In this document: piece after piece, positions 25,613 through 35,501 of the stretch
Numbering within the stretch: position 1 is the first letter of the stretch
Layout of the letters: the number at the start of each line of letters is the position of its first letter
NCBI RefSeq assembly: GCF_010233585.1
Contig: NZ_CP045997.1
Location: forward strand, 1,289,244-1,353,243
Origin: Spirosoma endbachense
Lineage (GTDB): Bacteria; Bacteroidota; Bacteroidia; Cytophagales; Spirosomataceae
Length of the DNA: 64,000 bases
Reading direction: 5' to 3'
Made by a program: the position numbers and the translations under genes
The notes under the pieces: generated by a model
Told to the model about the DNA's origin: nothing
Database searches by the model: none
What the model saw: the letters and a program-made list of their open reading frames with translations, nothing else

Positions 25613-28030
25613 ATGATTGAAAACTATCTCAAAATTGCGTTCCGGAACCTCCTCCGACGGCGGCTTTACGCGCTCGTAACGCTAATTGGTCTGACAGTTG
25701 GGATTACATTTTTGCTGCTCATTGGTAACTATATTCAAGGTGAACTAGCCGTCAATAAAACCCTCCGGAATTCTGGTCAGCAGTATGTAGTGCAAAGCCG
25801 CTGGAAGGAGGAAAACATGGGCCTCGACATCACGACGCTGGCACCACTTGGCCCGACGCTCAAGCAGTTATACCCCAATCTGATTGCCAATTATTATCGC
25901 TACTACGGTGTAACGGCCATCGTCTCGAATGGTCAGAAACACTTTCGGGAAGCCATTGAAATCGGCGATTCAACGCTGTTGTCGATGTTTGGTTTTCCGA
26001 TGGTACAAGGCAATCCCAAAACGGCCCTTCTTGAACCCAATTCAATTGTCATTACGGCGGCTCTTGCTCTGAAGTATTTTGGTAAAACCGATGTGCTTCA
26101 ACGACAGCTAACCGTACAAACGCCCGCAAGCGGGAAGCAGATCTTTACGGTTACGGGGGTACTGAAAAATCTGCCGAAGAATAGCGTTACGAATCTGGTT
26201 GAACTACCCGACCAGCTATTCATTCCGATGCGTAATGTGGGCTATTTCACGCTGGAAGCAAGTATGCGCTCCTGGCAGAATCAGTATATCCCGACTTATC
26301 TGGAACTACAGCCGGGCGTTACCGCCGACAGGTTAACGCAACCATTGGCGCAGTGTCTGGCTACCTATGCACCACCGGGTTTCAGGGAAAATTTGCAGGC
26401 CTACCTCAGCCCGCTGGAAACATACTACCTGAAAGCTCAGAACGGCTTAGTCGAAAAGATGGTACTGGCTCTTACGATCATTGCTGTGTTTATTCTGTTG
26501 ATGGCCGTAGTCAACTTCGTCAATATTACGATAGGTATGTCGGCAACGCGCCTGCGCGAAATTGGCGTTCGGAAGGTACTGGGCGGATTGAAAAAACAGA
26601 TCATTGGCCAATTTCTGGCTGAAGCTTTATTGTTGACAACCGGTGCAACATTCCTGGCATTGGGCTGCCATGAACTCTTCCGCACTATGTTTGCCAACCT
26701 GTTAGGAAGGCCAATACTATCGCTGGTCGATTGGCCGGTAGTTTCGTTCGCAGCCTTATTGGGGCTGGTTTTATTGATTGGTCTGCTGGCGGGTAGCTAT
26801 CCTGCCTTTGTGTTGTCGGGCCTGCCGTCTGTCGAATCACTGAAAGGGAAGCTCGTAGCATCTGTTCAGAAGGGCATCGGGTTTCGCCGGGCATTGATTG
26901 TATTTCAGTTTACGGTTGCCATCTGTGTTTTCGTTGGAGCCCTGGTTATTGGTCGGCAGGTAGCGTATTTTTTCACTAAAGATTTAGGCTATCAGAAAGA
27001 GACCGTGATGACGGTGGCGTCAGTGCCGCGCGATTGGTCGCCCGTTGGTGTGCAGCGTATGGAAGGGGTCAGAAATCAACTGGCCCGCATACCAGGTGTG
27101 AGCGATGTGAGCTTTTCGTTCGAAATTCCGGATGGGAAAAGCAGTGGTAGCGGCAGGTTGTTCCGGCAGGGCCGCGACAGTAGTAATGCAACGGTGGTTA
27201 CCATTATGACAACCGATGAACACTTTGGGAAAACCTACGGTCTACAAATGCGGGAAGGGCAGTTTTTTCATGCCAATGGCGAAGGCTACGACTCTACCCG
27301 CGTTATCCTGAATGAGTCAGCAGCCCGAGCACTTGGCTGGGCCAATCCGGCAAGCGCAATGGGGCAGCTTGTGCGGTTACAGGGCGGTAGTTACACCTGT
27401 CGGGTAGCGGGTATTCTGAGTGATTTTCACTTTGGTTCACTGCACGAAACCATCAATCCGATCATTTTCTTCCACGTACGGGCGAATCCCATTTATCGGT
27501 ATTTTTCGTTCAAACTTGCGCCCGGTCATTTGCCCGAAACGGTAGCCGCTATCGGCCAGGAATGGGCGCGACTGTTTCCCGATGCTCCGTTCGAGTATTC
27601 GTTCATGGACGATACGCTCCAGAAGCTTTACAGGACTGAAGTGCAACTGCAAAAAGCGTCGAGATTGGCCACTACGCTGGCATTGGTCATTGTGTTATTG
27701 GGTGTGCTGGGACTGGTGTCGCTGAACGTGACCCGCCGTACCAAAGAGATTGGTATTCGGAAAGTACTCGGCGCATCGACCATCGGTATTGTCAATTTGT
27801 TCATGCAGGAATTTGTGCTGATTCTGCTGGTTGCCAGTCTGATTGCCTTTCCCCTCGCGCATTATTTCCTGAACAATTGGCTGGCACACTTTGCCTACCG
27901 AACCAACCTGTCGTGGACACCATTTTTAATGGTCACGGGTGTGCTGGCTGTGTTGACGGGGTTAGTTGTTAGTATGCAGGCGATTCGGGCTGCGCTGGTG
28001 AATCCGGTGAAGAGTTTGCGAAGCGAGTAG
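25613..28030 (+). CDS. Orphan FtsX/MacB-like ABC permease P10
   Basis: An 805-residue double FtsX permease. Earlier in-frame ATGs at 25574 and 25601 exist, but ATG 25613 gives MIENYLKIAFRNLLRRR, which matches the family start. It is one of the most divergent copies. TM1 continues into ELAVNKTLRNSGQQYVV instead of the usual xELSYDxFHxKADRIYR. The first FtsX domain reads MAVVNFVNITIGMSATRLRE, and the C-terminal part is NLFMQEFVLILLVASLIAFP. Coupling motifs are still intact: REIGVRKVLGG near residue 316 and TKEIGIRKVLGA near residue 712. Keeping these while the rest drifts argues for continued contact with an ATPase. The tail is NPVKSLRSE. It converges on Uma2 copy 2 with 21 bp between stops. 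Confidence 0.92.
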   Translation: MIENYLKIAFRNLLRRRLYALVTLIGLTVGITFLLLIGNYIQGELAVNKTLRNSGQQYVVQSRWKEENMGLDITTLAPLGPTLKQLYPNLIANYYRYYGVTAIVSNGQKHFREAIEIGDSTLLSMFGFPMVQGNPKTALLEPNSIVITAALALKYFGKTDVLQRQLTVQTPASGKQIFTVTGVLKNLPKNSVTNLVELPDQLFIPMRNVGYFTLEASMRSWQNQYIPTYLELQPGVTADRLTQPLAQCLATYAPPGFRENLQAYLSPLETYYLKAQNGLVEKMVLALTIIAVFILLMAVVNFVNITIGMSATRLREIGVRKVLGGLKKQIIGQFLAEALLLTTGATFLALGCHELFRTMFANLLGRPILSLVDWPVVSFAALLGLVLLIGLLAGSYPAFVLSGLPSVESLKGKLVASVQKGIGFRRALIVFQFTVAICVFVGALVIGRQVAYFFTKDLGYQKETVMTVASVPRDWSPVGVQRMEGVRNQLARIPGVSDVSFSFEIPDGKSSGSGRLFRQGRDSSNATVVTIMTTDEHFGKTYGLQMREGQFFHANGEGYDSTRVILNESAARALGWANPASAMGQLVRLQGGSYTCRVAGILSDFHFGSLHETINPIIFFHVRANPIYRYFSFKLAPGHLPETVAAIGQEWARLFPDAPFEYSFMDDTLQKLYRTEVQLQKASRLATTLALVIVLLGVLGLVSLNVTRRTKEIGIRKVLGASTIGIVNLFMQEFVLILLVASLIAFPLAHYFLNNWLAHFAYRTNLSWTPFLMVTGVLAVLTGLVVSMQAIRAALVNPVKSLRSE

Positions 28031-28051
28031 CAACTGCGCATCGGCAATACG

Positions 28052-28495
28052 TTACAGAAATTGATTCAGATCTAATTGCAGGACTTCCGAAAATGATGTC
28101 GACTGAGTCAACCCACCGTCGCCTTTAGAATAACGATACCATTGGGCTGCTATGTAGTCGTATACAAACCCTTCCTGTATACCATAATCATCGGCTTCAA
28201 GTAGGGCGATTACTTTTTTAAGGTCTTTACGTAACCCATCGGTATGGCAAACTTCAATGATTATAGGGGTTGTTCGAGCCGTGTTGTCGTATAATATCAA
28301 ATCAGGAACGGGACTCGCTTGCCCCTCATCGAGCATCGTTTCAGGTAGGGGTTCAAGCTGGATACAGTGTTCGCGATAGAAAAGTGGACCAAGGCCTGAA
28401 TTGAGTTTAGAAATGACCCGTTGATGCGCTTTGGGGCCATAAACACTCATATCATCATTGACCTGAGCATATTCGGGGAAAGTTGGCTTATACAT
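28052..28495 (-). CDS. Uma2-like (PD-(D/E)XK) endonuclease family protein, copy 2
   Basis: A 147-residue protein, clearly but distantly related to the Uma2 family. Its features are GPKAHQRVISKLNSGLG (the family's helix with His), PVPDLILYDN (putative catalytic Asp), PIIIEVCHTDGLRKDLKK (putative catalytic Glu followed by lysines) and YGIQEGFVYDYIAAQWYRY (the closing strands). It is divergent in sequence from copy 1, so the two are not a recent duplication. Like copy 1 it lies antisense between two permeases, convergent with the one before (P10) and divergent from the one after (P11, 38 bp). The biological role of the family is unknown. Confidence 0.75.
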   Translation of the reverse strand: MYKPTFPEYAQVNDDMSVYGPKAHQRVISKLNSGLGPLFYREHCIQLEPLPETMLDEGQASPVPDLILYDNTARTTPIIIEVCHTDGLRKDLKKVIALLEADDYGIQEGFVYDYIAAQWYRYSKGDGGLTQSTSFSEVLQLDLNQFL

Positions 28496-28514
28496 AAAAG
28501 CTAAATTATATAAA

Positions 28515-28522
28515 CAAATTTA
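28515..28522 (-). promoter_or_regulatory. Candidate -7 box for Uma2 copy 2
   Basis: On the minus strand the site reads TAAATTTG, a perfect TAnnTTTG, preceded by TTTTTGGT and lying 20 bp before the start codon. Spacing and flanks match the copy-1 promoter. Confidence 0.5.
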
Positions 28523-28533
28523 ACCAAAAAGTT

Positions 28534-30936
28534 ATGTTCCGCAATTACCTCAAAATCGCCTTCAGAAACCTTAACGCCCAGCGTGCTTACACGTTGCTCA
28601 ATGTTGTTGGGCTAACTATTGGCATGGCGGGCGGACTGCTCATCTTTTTGTTCATTTACCATCACCTGAACACCGACCGGCATCACGCAAAATTCGACCG
28701 TATATACAGGATTGTTTTGGATCTGCACCTCGATGATGGTTCGATTGAGCACTACCCCGAGGCCCCGCTGCCTATGTCGAAAACGTTGCGAACCGACTAT
28801 CCCCAGGTCGATCAGGCTGCTTTTTTGCGGATGAATCGGTCATTGACGGTCAGCATAAACCGCCCCGGTCAGACGTCCCCTAACCGCTTTCTCGAACAGG
28901 AAGGCACTGCTATTGTTGAAGCCGAACTATTTCAGATTTTCGATTATCAGTGGTTAGGTGGTAATCCCAAAACGGCCCTTCGCGAACCGAACAGCGTGGT
29001 TTTAACGGAATCATGGGCCAAACGCTACTTTGGTGACAGCGACCCTATGGGTCAGGTTATGGAACTGGATCACAAGGTGAATGCGACCGTTACGGGCCTT
29101 GTCGCTGACCCCGTTCGTCCGACAGACACGAATATTGGCCTGTTTATTTCCATGCCGACCATTCGGCAGCTCGACCCTGAGTTTGATGTTCATGAGTGGG
29201 GGCAGTTGAGCAGCACGAACCGGCTATATTGTACGCTGAAAGACAATAAGCCAGCCACTGCCAGACAAATTGAAACGACCTTCCCGGCTCTGTCAAAAAA
29301 ACACTTTGGCGACGTTGCCAAGGCTTTCCATTTTCACATTCAACCTCTGGCCGATATACATTTTGATGTGCAACGCGTGGGTGGTGTTATTCGACTTTCA
29401 TTGCTGGGCTCACTGGGGCTGATTGGTCTATTTTTGATCGTTATTGCCTGCATTAATTTTGTTAATCTGGCCACCGCTCAGGCGTTTCGGCGAAGCAAGG
29501 AAGTCGGTATCCGCAAAACACTGGGTAGTTCGAGGATTCAACTGGCCCGACAATTTCTGCTCGAAACCAGCCTGATTGTCGTTATCGCTACGATTCTGGC
29601 CATGCTGGTGGTAGTAGTAAGTCTGCCATTATTCAGTAACCGGGTGCATATTTCGCTGTCTCTTAAGCCCAATGGACCGATGCTGTTGTTCATCGGCCTG
29701 TTGATGGCCATTGTGGTGCTTCTGGCAGGTGGTTACCCGGCTTTTGTGCTGTCGGGTTTCAGTCCCTGGGCAAGCCTTCGGGGCAAACTTATGGCTTCGT
29801 CGCTGGGTGGTTATTCATTGCGGAAAGGATTGGTCGTTCTACAGTTTGTCATTTGTCAGATCTTGCTGGTAGGGTCACTGGTGGTGATGAAACAAATGAA
29901 TTTCATTCGGCAAACCGACCTGGGCTTTCAAAAAGACAACGTATTGATCGTCAATCTGCCAAACTCCGGAAAAGAAACGTGGCAGGCCTTCAAAAACAAA
30001 CTGAATCAGTATCCCGATATCAAGGCGGTAACCTTGCAATACCGCCCGCCATCGGCTGGTGTTATGAACGGTGGGTCATTCAAATTTGGCAGTAAGACCG
30101 AATGGGTTACTTTTCCGGTTCGGGAACGGCTCGCTGATGCTGATTATCTGAAAGCATACAATCTACAACTAGTGGCCGGGCGGAATATTAGCGAAGGAGA
30201 CTCAATTCGGGAATATGTTATTAATGAAACCCTGGCCCATAAACTTGGCTTTCGCAACCCACAGGATATCATCGGTAAACCAATGCAGTATTATCTGTCG
30301 CAGGTGCCGCTGCCGATTGTGGGAGTCGTTAAAGATTTTCATCAAAAGTCGTTGCATGAAGCCATTGCGCCGTGTTTTATAGCCTCCTTTCCTGCCATGT
30401 ACCGGCAGGCTGGTATTCGAATTTCAGGTCAATCATCGGTTCAGACCCTGGCTCATATTCGGCAAGTCTGGCAAAGCCTGTATCCAACCGATGTCTTTGA
30501 CTATGAATTCCTGAATGATCAACTCGCTCAGTTTTATGAAACTGAAACCACCATATCGCAACTTGTCAATACGTTCGCGTTGATGGCGATGGTTATTTGT
30601 GGGCTTGGGCTATACGGTCTGGTTGCGTTCACGGTTGGGCAGCGCACAAAAGAAATCGGTATCCGCAAAGTACTGGGTGCATCGGTAGCCAGTATCGTAG
30701 CCCTGCTCTCCAAAGATTTCTTAAAGCTCGTATTGACTGCCATTGTACTGGCTTCGCCTGTGGCATGGTGGGCTATGAACCAGTGGTTACAGGATTTCGC
30801 CTACAAGATCGACATTGCCTGGTGGGTCTTTGTGTTGGCCGGATTGCTGGCCATTGCCATTGCGTTATTGACCGTTAGTTTTCAGAGTGTGAAAGCAGCA
30901 CTGATGAACCCCGTGAAGTCGTTACGTTTCGATTAA
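28534..30936 (+). CDS. Orphan FtsX/MacB-like ABC permease P11
   Basis: An 800-residue double FtsX permease starting MFRNYLKIAFRNLNAQR. TM1 lies in GLTIGMAGGLLIFLFIYHHL, with two histidines where others have an acidic residue. Coupling motifs are SKEVGIRKTLGS near residue 323 and TKEIGIRKVLGA near residue 707. It groups with P5 and P7 (CINFVNLATAQA, and LVVLQFVICQ in the second-half TM). The first FtsX domain ends AGGYPAFVLSGFSP. FtsX domain 2 is of the common type (SIVALLSKDFLKLVLTAIVL), but the last residues are SLRFD instead of SLRSE. The start lies 38 bp from the divergent Uma2 gene, in an AT-rich gap that must hold both promoters. Confidence 0.93.
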   Translation: MFRNYLKIAFRNLNAQRAYTLLNVVGLTIGMAGGLLIFLFIYHHLNTDRHHAKFDRIYRIVLDLHLDDGSIEHYPEAPLPMSKTLRTDYPQVDQAAFLRMNRSLTVSINRPGQTSPNRFLEQEGTAIVEAELFQIFDYQWLGGNPKTALREPNSVVLTESWAKRYFGDSDPMGQVMELDHKVNATVTGLVADPVRPTDTNIGLFISMPTIRQLDPEFDVHEWGQLSSTNRLYCTLKDNKPATARQIETTFPALSKKHFGDVAKAFHFHIQPLADIHFDVQRVGGVIRLSLLGSLGLIGLFLIVIACINFVNLATAQAFRRSKEVGIRKTLGSSRIQLARQFLLETSLIVVIATILAMLVVVVSLPLFSNRVHISLSLKPNGPMLLFIGLLMAIVVLLAGGYPAFVLSGFSPWASLRGKLMASSLGGYSLRKGLVVLQFVICQILLVGSLVVMKQMNFIRQTDLGFQKDNVLIVNLPNSGKETWQAFKNKLNQYPDIKAVTLQYRPPSAGVMNGGSFKFGSKTEWVTFPVRERLADADYLKAYNLQLVAGRNISEGDSIREYVINETLAHKLGFRNPQDIIGKPMQYYLSQVPLPIVGVVKDFHQKSLHEAIAPCFIASFPAMYRQAGIRISGQSSVQTLAHIRQVWQSLYPTDVFDYEFLNDQLAQFYETETTISQLVNTFALMAMVICGLGLYGLVAFTVGQRTKEIGIRKVLGASVASIVALLSKDFLKLVLTAIVLASPVAWWAMNQWLQDFAYKIDIAWWVFVLAGLLAIAIALLTVSFQSVKAALMNPVKSLRFD

Positions 30937-31001
30937 TCCCGCAACTGTTTCACCAGGGTAGGGTTCCGTATTTCGGTAAAATCTCTTTCAAAAACAGCAT
31001 C

Positions 31002-33356
31002 ATGTTTCGCTCATTCATCAAAATCGCGTGCCGAAATCTCTGGCATAATAAACTCTACACCAGTCTGAATGTGGGTGGCCTGGCCGTTGGTCTGACGGCT
31101 TGTCTGCTCATGTTCCTGTATGTAAACCATGAGTTTACCTACGATGGATTTCACGAAAATGCTGAGCGTATTGTTCGTGTTACTACAAATCTTACCACTC
31201 CCGATGCGCCTATGTCGGTAGCATCCAGCCCCATTTTACTGGCTGGTATATTGACACGCGACTACCCTGAAGTTGAAATAGCCGTTCGGTTTGAGCCACT
31301 TTCAGCGACAATACGGTACGGGACTAAATTGCTGAATGAACCCGATGTGTATTACGCCGATCAGAATGCCTTTTCTATGTTCAGCTATCCCTTTGTAGAG
31401 GGAGGCTCGGCTCGGGCATTGGTAGAGCCGAATACGGCTGTTGTTACAGAAAGCTTTGCCCGCAAATACGCAGGACGTACTAGGGTTGTTGGTGAATTAT
31501 TCTGGTGCAACAAAAAGATGTATCGCATTACTGGCGTTATGGCCGATTTGCCTTCGAATGCGGATATGAAAATCAATGCGTTATTGTCAAAGAACTTTTC
31601 AACGTCGACGTCCTGGTTAGGTGAAGATTTTCCGGTCTATACTTTCGTTTTGTTCCGGGAGCGTCCTGATCTGAAAGCGTTCGGGAAGAAGTTAGATCTG
31701 ATCAGCCGGAATTTCATTCAACCGGAATTTAAGAAACTTGGCGCTTCTGGCTATTCGGTTGTTTTTCGGACAGAGTTCCTGAAGGATGTGCACTTTAGCC
31801 AGGGGAAAATGGCCGATATGCCTAAAGGGAATAAGCAATACGGGTATATATTCCTGTTTCTGGCCGTTTTTGTACTGATCATTGCTATACTGAATTACAT
31901 CAATCTGTTAACCGCACGAGCCACCGGACGGGCCAGGGAAGTGGGTATCCGGAAAGCAAACGGCGCATTGCGACGACAGTTAGTTGGTCAGTTTTTGTTT
32001 GAATCATTCCTGTTGAGTTTCATTTCAGTCATTTTGGCAATAGTTCTTTTAGTAGTAACCATTCCTTTCTTTAATGATTTGCTGAACATTCAGCTTGGCT
32101 TATCATGGCGTGATGGGTTGCTGATGGCAGGTATCGCTTTACTAAGTACGACGTTACTGGGCGGGCTGTATCCTGCTTTCGTATTGTCGGAGTATAAGAC
32201 GGCTGCTGTGCTTAGTACACGATCAGGCAGTTTTGCGCGGGGGGGCTTGCTTCGAAAAACCATCACTGTATTCCAGTTTACGCTGGCAATGGGCATGATT
32301 GCCGGGGTGCTGGTCGCTCACAACCAGATGAATTATATGCAGCATGTTGGCTTAGGGTTCACGAAAGAGCAGGTTATGACAGTTCATCTCCCCGACGATT
32401 CGCTGGCGAGAGCCTCAGCTTATGCATTCGCAACTACATTACGGCAACGGAGTGAAATTAAAGCCGTATCGCTTGGGTCTGGGCTTCAGCCGGATGCGCT
32501 GCTGCCACAAGCGACTACGTTGTTTCAGTCTACAGGAAAAAAACGGGAAGTAATGGGTAATTATCTATTCATTGACGATCGGTTTTTGCCTTTGCTGGAT
32601 ATTAAATTGGGCAGTGGGCGGAATTAATCGACTGCTTTGGCAACCGATAAGAATGGTGCATTCCTGGTCAATGAAGCTTTTGTTAAAATGGCGGGCTGGA
32701 AGCAGGCCGTTGGACAACCGATGGAGGGTTTCATGCATAAAGGCAACGTAATCGGTGTGGTCAGAAATTTTAACTATCGTTCACTTCACACGGCTATTGA
32801 TCCATTGGTGCTGATTTTTAATACATTTCCGCCCTCTACTTTAATGCTGAAAATGAAGCCGGAACACCTGCCACTAATACAGGCTACCTGGCAGAAACAT
32901 TACCCAAATTACCCCTTTAACTACACATTTTTAGACGCTTCATTTGATGCTCAATACCGGAAAGACAAGCTGATGATGACATTGTTCAATGGGTTTGCTT
33001 TACTAACGGTAGTGGTTTCCTGCCTTGGCCTATTCGGGTTGGCTACGTTCACCGCCGAGCAACGGACCAAAGAAATTGGTGTCCGCAAAGTGCTCGGGGC
33101 ATCGGTAGCCAGTATTGTTACACTACTCTCCAAAGATTTTCTGAAATTAGTGCTGATTTCGATCGTCATTGCTTCACCACTTGCCTGGTGGGCTATGAAT
33201 AAATGGTTACAGGATTTCGCCTACAAAATCGATATTGAGTGGTGGGTCTTTGTGCTGGCTGGTTTGCTGGCGGTAAGCATTGCCTTGCTGACAGTAAGCT
33301 ATCAAAGTATCAAGGCAGCACTGATGAACCCCGTGAAGTCGTTACGGTCGGAATAA
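31002..33356 (+). pseudogene. Orphan FtsX/MacB-like ABC permease P12, interrupted by one in-frame stop
   Basis: The coding frame spans 785 codons with a single TAA at 32625-32627. It is otherwise an intact copy starting MFRSFIKIACRNLWHNK, with coupling motifs REVGIRKANGA near residue 313 and TKEIGVRKVLGA near residue 691 and a normal tail NPVKSLRSE. The stop falls in periplasmic domain 2 exactly where paralogues read GR[ND]FS. Here GRN is followed by the stop and then STALATDKNGAFLVNEA, in the same frame with no base gained or lost. A one-base change from a sense codon (such as TTA) would explain it. The lack of other damage points to a very recent mutation, readthrough or a sequencing error. 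If translated to the stop, the 541-residue product lacks the second FtsX domain. Confidence 0.85.
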
Positions 33357-33475
33357 TGCAGGGATCGATCTGCCGATACAGTGTAATTTTCCCCTGAAAA
33401 AGCATTGATAACTGAGTTTTACAATTCGTTTACAATGTTTTACAGGGGTTTTCCAACTACGGCAAGCAGAGGCCA

Positions 33476-33483
33476 TACTTTTG
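33476..33483 (+). promoter_or_regulatory. Candidate -7 box for the 33513 operon
   Basis: TACTTTTG is a perfect match to TAnnTTTG, 29 bp before the ATG at 33513 and after a 156-bp gap from P12. Confidence 0.45.
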
Positions 33484-33512
33484 GTTCAGTGTTCACATAA
33501 ACAACAGGAACC

Positions 33513-33923
33513 ATGAAAAAAATAAATGGACTCATGCTTGCCATATTGGGTCTGGTCGTGTCTAACGCCTGTTTAGGCCAGCATTCCTTCAGTACTTGTT
33601 CGGCTGCCTTTTTGAATAACAAAATGGTTGTCGACAGTTATACCGATAAAGGGAAGTGCCTTCTCTCGTCATCGGCCACTGGCCAATTAACGCTACAAAC
33701 CGTTAGCCTTTCACCCACAGGAAGTAAAGGACTGGAGAAAGTCCCTTTTAGAGTGGCCATTAAAGATAAAGCTACGCAAACACTGTTGCTGCTTACCCAG
33801 GAGGAAGTTAAAGAGATCGATGTAAAGAAAGTTCTGGCGAAATGTAAGAAAGGCGACCGGGTTATTTTATTAACACTGGACGATCAATATGCTGTACCGC
33901 ACAACGAAATTTTAGTACAATAA
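33513..33923 (+). CDS. Secreted hypothetical protein (136 aa), paralogue of the next gene
   Basis: A 136-residue exported protein with signal peptide MKKINGLMLAILGLVVSNACLGQ. The Cys at position 20 sits in NACLG, close to but not a standard lipobox, so a soluble periplasmic product is more likely. The mature part contains GQLTLQTVSLSP, EKVPFRVAIKDK and VKKVLAKCKKGDRVIL. The same pattern (GxLxLxxxxxxP, K[VI]PFRxxxKxK, xDVxxVLAxxKxGDxxI) recurs in the next gene, so the two are ancient tandem duplicates. The pattern recalls the C-terminal domain of the gliding protein GldM, which is only a suggestion. It starts a three-gene unit with a membrane-bound regulator at the end. Confidence 0.75.
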   Translation: MKKINGLMLAILGLVVSNACLGQHSFSTCSAAFLNNKMVVDSYTDKGKCLLSSSATGQLTLQTVSLSPTGSKGLEKVPFRVAIKDKATQTLLLLTQEEVKEIDVKKVLAKCKKGDRVILLTLDDQYAVPHNEILVQ

Positions 33924-33935
33924 ACACCAGGTCTT

Positions 33936-34463
33936 ATGAAAGCTAAACAAATAGCGTGTTCGTCAATGACACTACTCGTGCTGCTTGTAACGATGATCGA
34001 CACGTTTGGTCAGCGTAGCACGTATAACTTGGCTCTGGCCAGCGCCAGCAGAGCAGCAGTCAGGAAGGAAACAGGTACTACCATTTTTTACGCGAATCCC
34101 TTGTTGCTGGATAATAGTCCCCTGAATTACGACTGGTTTTCAATGTCCAGCAAAGGTATTCTTTCACTGGTAGTGGGAAATCCTGAAACGACTGTGGCAA
34201 CGAAAATCCCGTTTCGAATTTACCTGAAACGGAAAGGGCAACCAATCAACTGTGGCGCTTCGAACACGAATCGGTCGGTTTTTAACATGGATGTAGCCTT
34301 GGTCCTTGCCGTGGCAAAACCTGGTGATGATCTGGTCATTGAACCTGTGCGGAAAGAGGATTGGCCAGCCGGGCGAAGCATTCTGTTGAGCGATTATCTG
34401 TCTAAGGCTACGTATAATCTGTTTCCTTTCTTACGAATGAGAAGTGGTAAAGATGGTTGTTAA
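33936..34463 (+). CDS. Secreted hypothetical protein (175 aa), paralogue of the previous gene
   Basis: A 175-residue exported protein with a signal sequence around MTLLVLLVTMIDTFGQ after a short charged N-terminus. The core has KGILSLVVGNP, TKIPFRIYLKRKGQP and MDVALVLAVAKPGDDLVIEP, aligning with the product of the gene 13 bp upstream, and extends about 40 residues further. The IPFRIYLKRKG and KPGD signatures resemble the C-terminal domain of GldM-like proteins of Bacteroidota (inference from memory of the pattern). The stop overlaps the earliest ATG of the following regulator frame (TAATG), so translation of the two is probably coupled. Confidence 0.75.
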   Translation: MKAKQIACSSMTLLVLLVTMIDTFGQRSTYNLALASASRAAVRKETGTTIFYANPLLLDNSPLNYDWFSMSSKGILSLVVGNPETTVATKIPFRIYLKRKGQPINCGASNTNRSVFNMDVALVLAVAKPGDDLVIEPVRKEDWPAGRSILLSDYLSKATYNLFPFLRMRSGKDGC

Positions 34464-34522
34464 TGCTTTCTGTTTTCAAACGGATTGATTGTATTATTTT
34501 TACCGTAAGATCTCCGTCAGAC

Positions 34523-35419
34523 ATGAGAAAAGTAGCGGTTATTATCGGTTTGTTGGTGGCTGGTTTGCTATTCACGCAGTTTGTGTGGTTAACGCCTGTT
34601 GTCCGCTATACCGAAACTGACCACTTTGCTCAGAAAGTTAATCTGGCTCTTCGTCGTACAACCCATCTTTTGCTGAAAGAAAAAGGGGATTCTACTTCCC
34701 GAATTCCGCCGGTACAACAAATTAACGCTACTACATTCATTGTTCGCCTGGAGCGTCCCTTCGATTATGGCCGGTTGCCAGCGTTGTTACAGCAGTCGCT
34801 GGATGTGCATGAGATCAAAACGAATTATGATGTTGCTGTACTCGACTGTACAAATGGGGAATTGCAGCTTGGTTATAATTTTCGAGATGTCAGTGAGAAG
34901 AATGAAGTACCCTGTGGAGGCCGTCAGCAAGGCCGGGGTTGCTATAATTTGCAGGTGATTTTCAAAGCAGCCGAAAAAGCCCATGATCAGCAGGCCGCTA
35001 ATTGGTGGTCATGGGCTTTGGGCGTCCTGCTTTTGGGTGGCGTTTATGTTGTCTGGCATCGGGCCGACAAGACAACAAAGGAACAGACAATGTCTGAGAC
35101 AGGTATGGCCGAACCCGAAAATTTGATTCGGGTAGGGAGGGTGGCTTTAAACATGTCCAATCAGTCCGTTAAAGTAGATGGTATTAGTCATGTACTCACC
35201 TATCGGGAAGCCAAACTCTTTCATCTTTTCGTACGGTACCCTAATCAGGTATTGGAGCGGGACTTTATCCTCAAATCGGTTTGGGAAGACGAAGGCATAA
35301 TCGTTGGGCGTAGCCTGGACGTTTTTGTATCGCGACTCCGGAAACTGCTACAACCCGACTCTACAGTCCGAATCGTAGCCGTACATGGCGTTGGCTATCG
35401 GCTGGAGGTGCAGCAGTAG
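34523..35419 (+). CDS. Membrane-bound winged-helix transcriptional regulator (ToxR-like)
   Basis: A 298-residue one-component regulator. The frame is open from 34457, and an ATG at 34463 overlaps the previous stop; ATG 34523 puts a hydrophobic helix (VAVIIGLLVAGLLFTQFVWL) at the very N-terminus and is preferred. A periplasmic segment of about 130 residues with several Cys follows (DCTNGELQLGYN, then PCGGRQQGRGCYN), then a second TM (WWSWALGVLLLGGVYVVW), then a cytoplasmic OmpR-type winged-helix domain: LTYREAKLFHLFVRYPNQVL, SLDVFVSRLRKLL and VHGVGYRLEV. The design suggests direct signalling from the periplasm to DNA, probably sensing the two secreted proteins encoded before it. The target genes are unknown. 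Confidence 0.85.
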   Translation: MRKVAVIIGLLVAGLLFTQFVWLTPVVRYTETDHFAQKVNLALRRTTHLLLKEKGDSTSRIPPVQQINATTFIVRLERPFDYGRLPALLQQSLDVHEIKTNYDVAVLDCTNGELQLGYNFRDVSEKNEVPCGGRQQGRGCYNLQVIFKAAEKAHDQQAANWWSWALGVLLLGGVYVVWHRADKTTKEQTMSETGMAEPENLIRVGRVALNMSNQSVKVDGISHVLTYREAKLFHLFVRYPNQVLERDFILKSVWEDEGIIVGRSLDVFVSRLRKLLQPDSTVRIVAVHGVGYRLEVQQ

Positions 35420-35501
35420 AGGCCGGTTGATATGCCCGGCGAAGAACCGCAGATCACTGCGCTGATGTAAAGTAATGCGTACCTGGCTTAATACTAACGT
35501 C

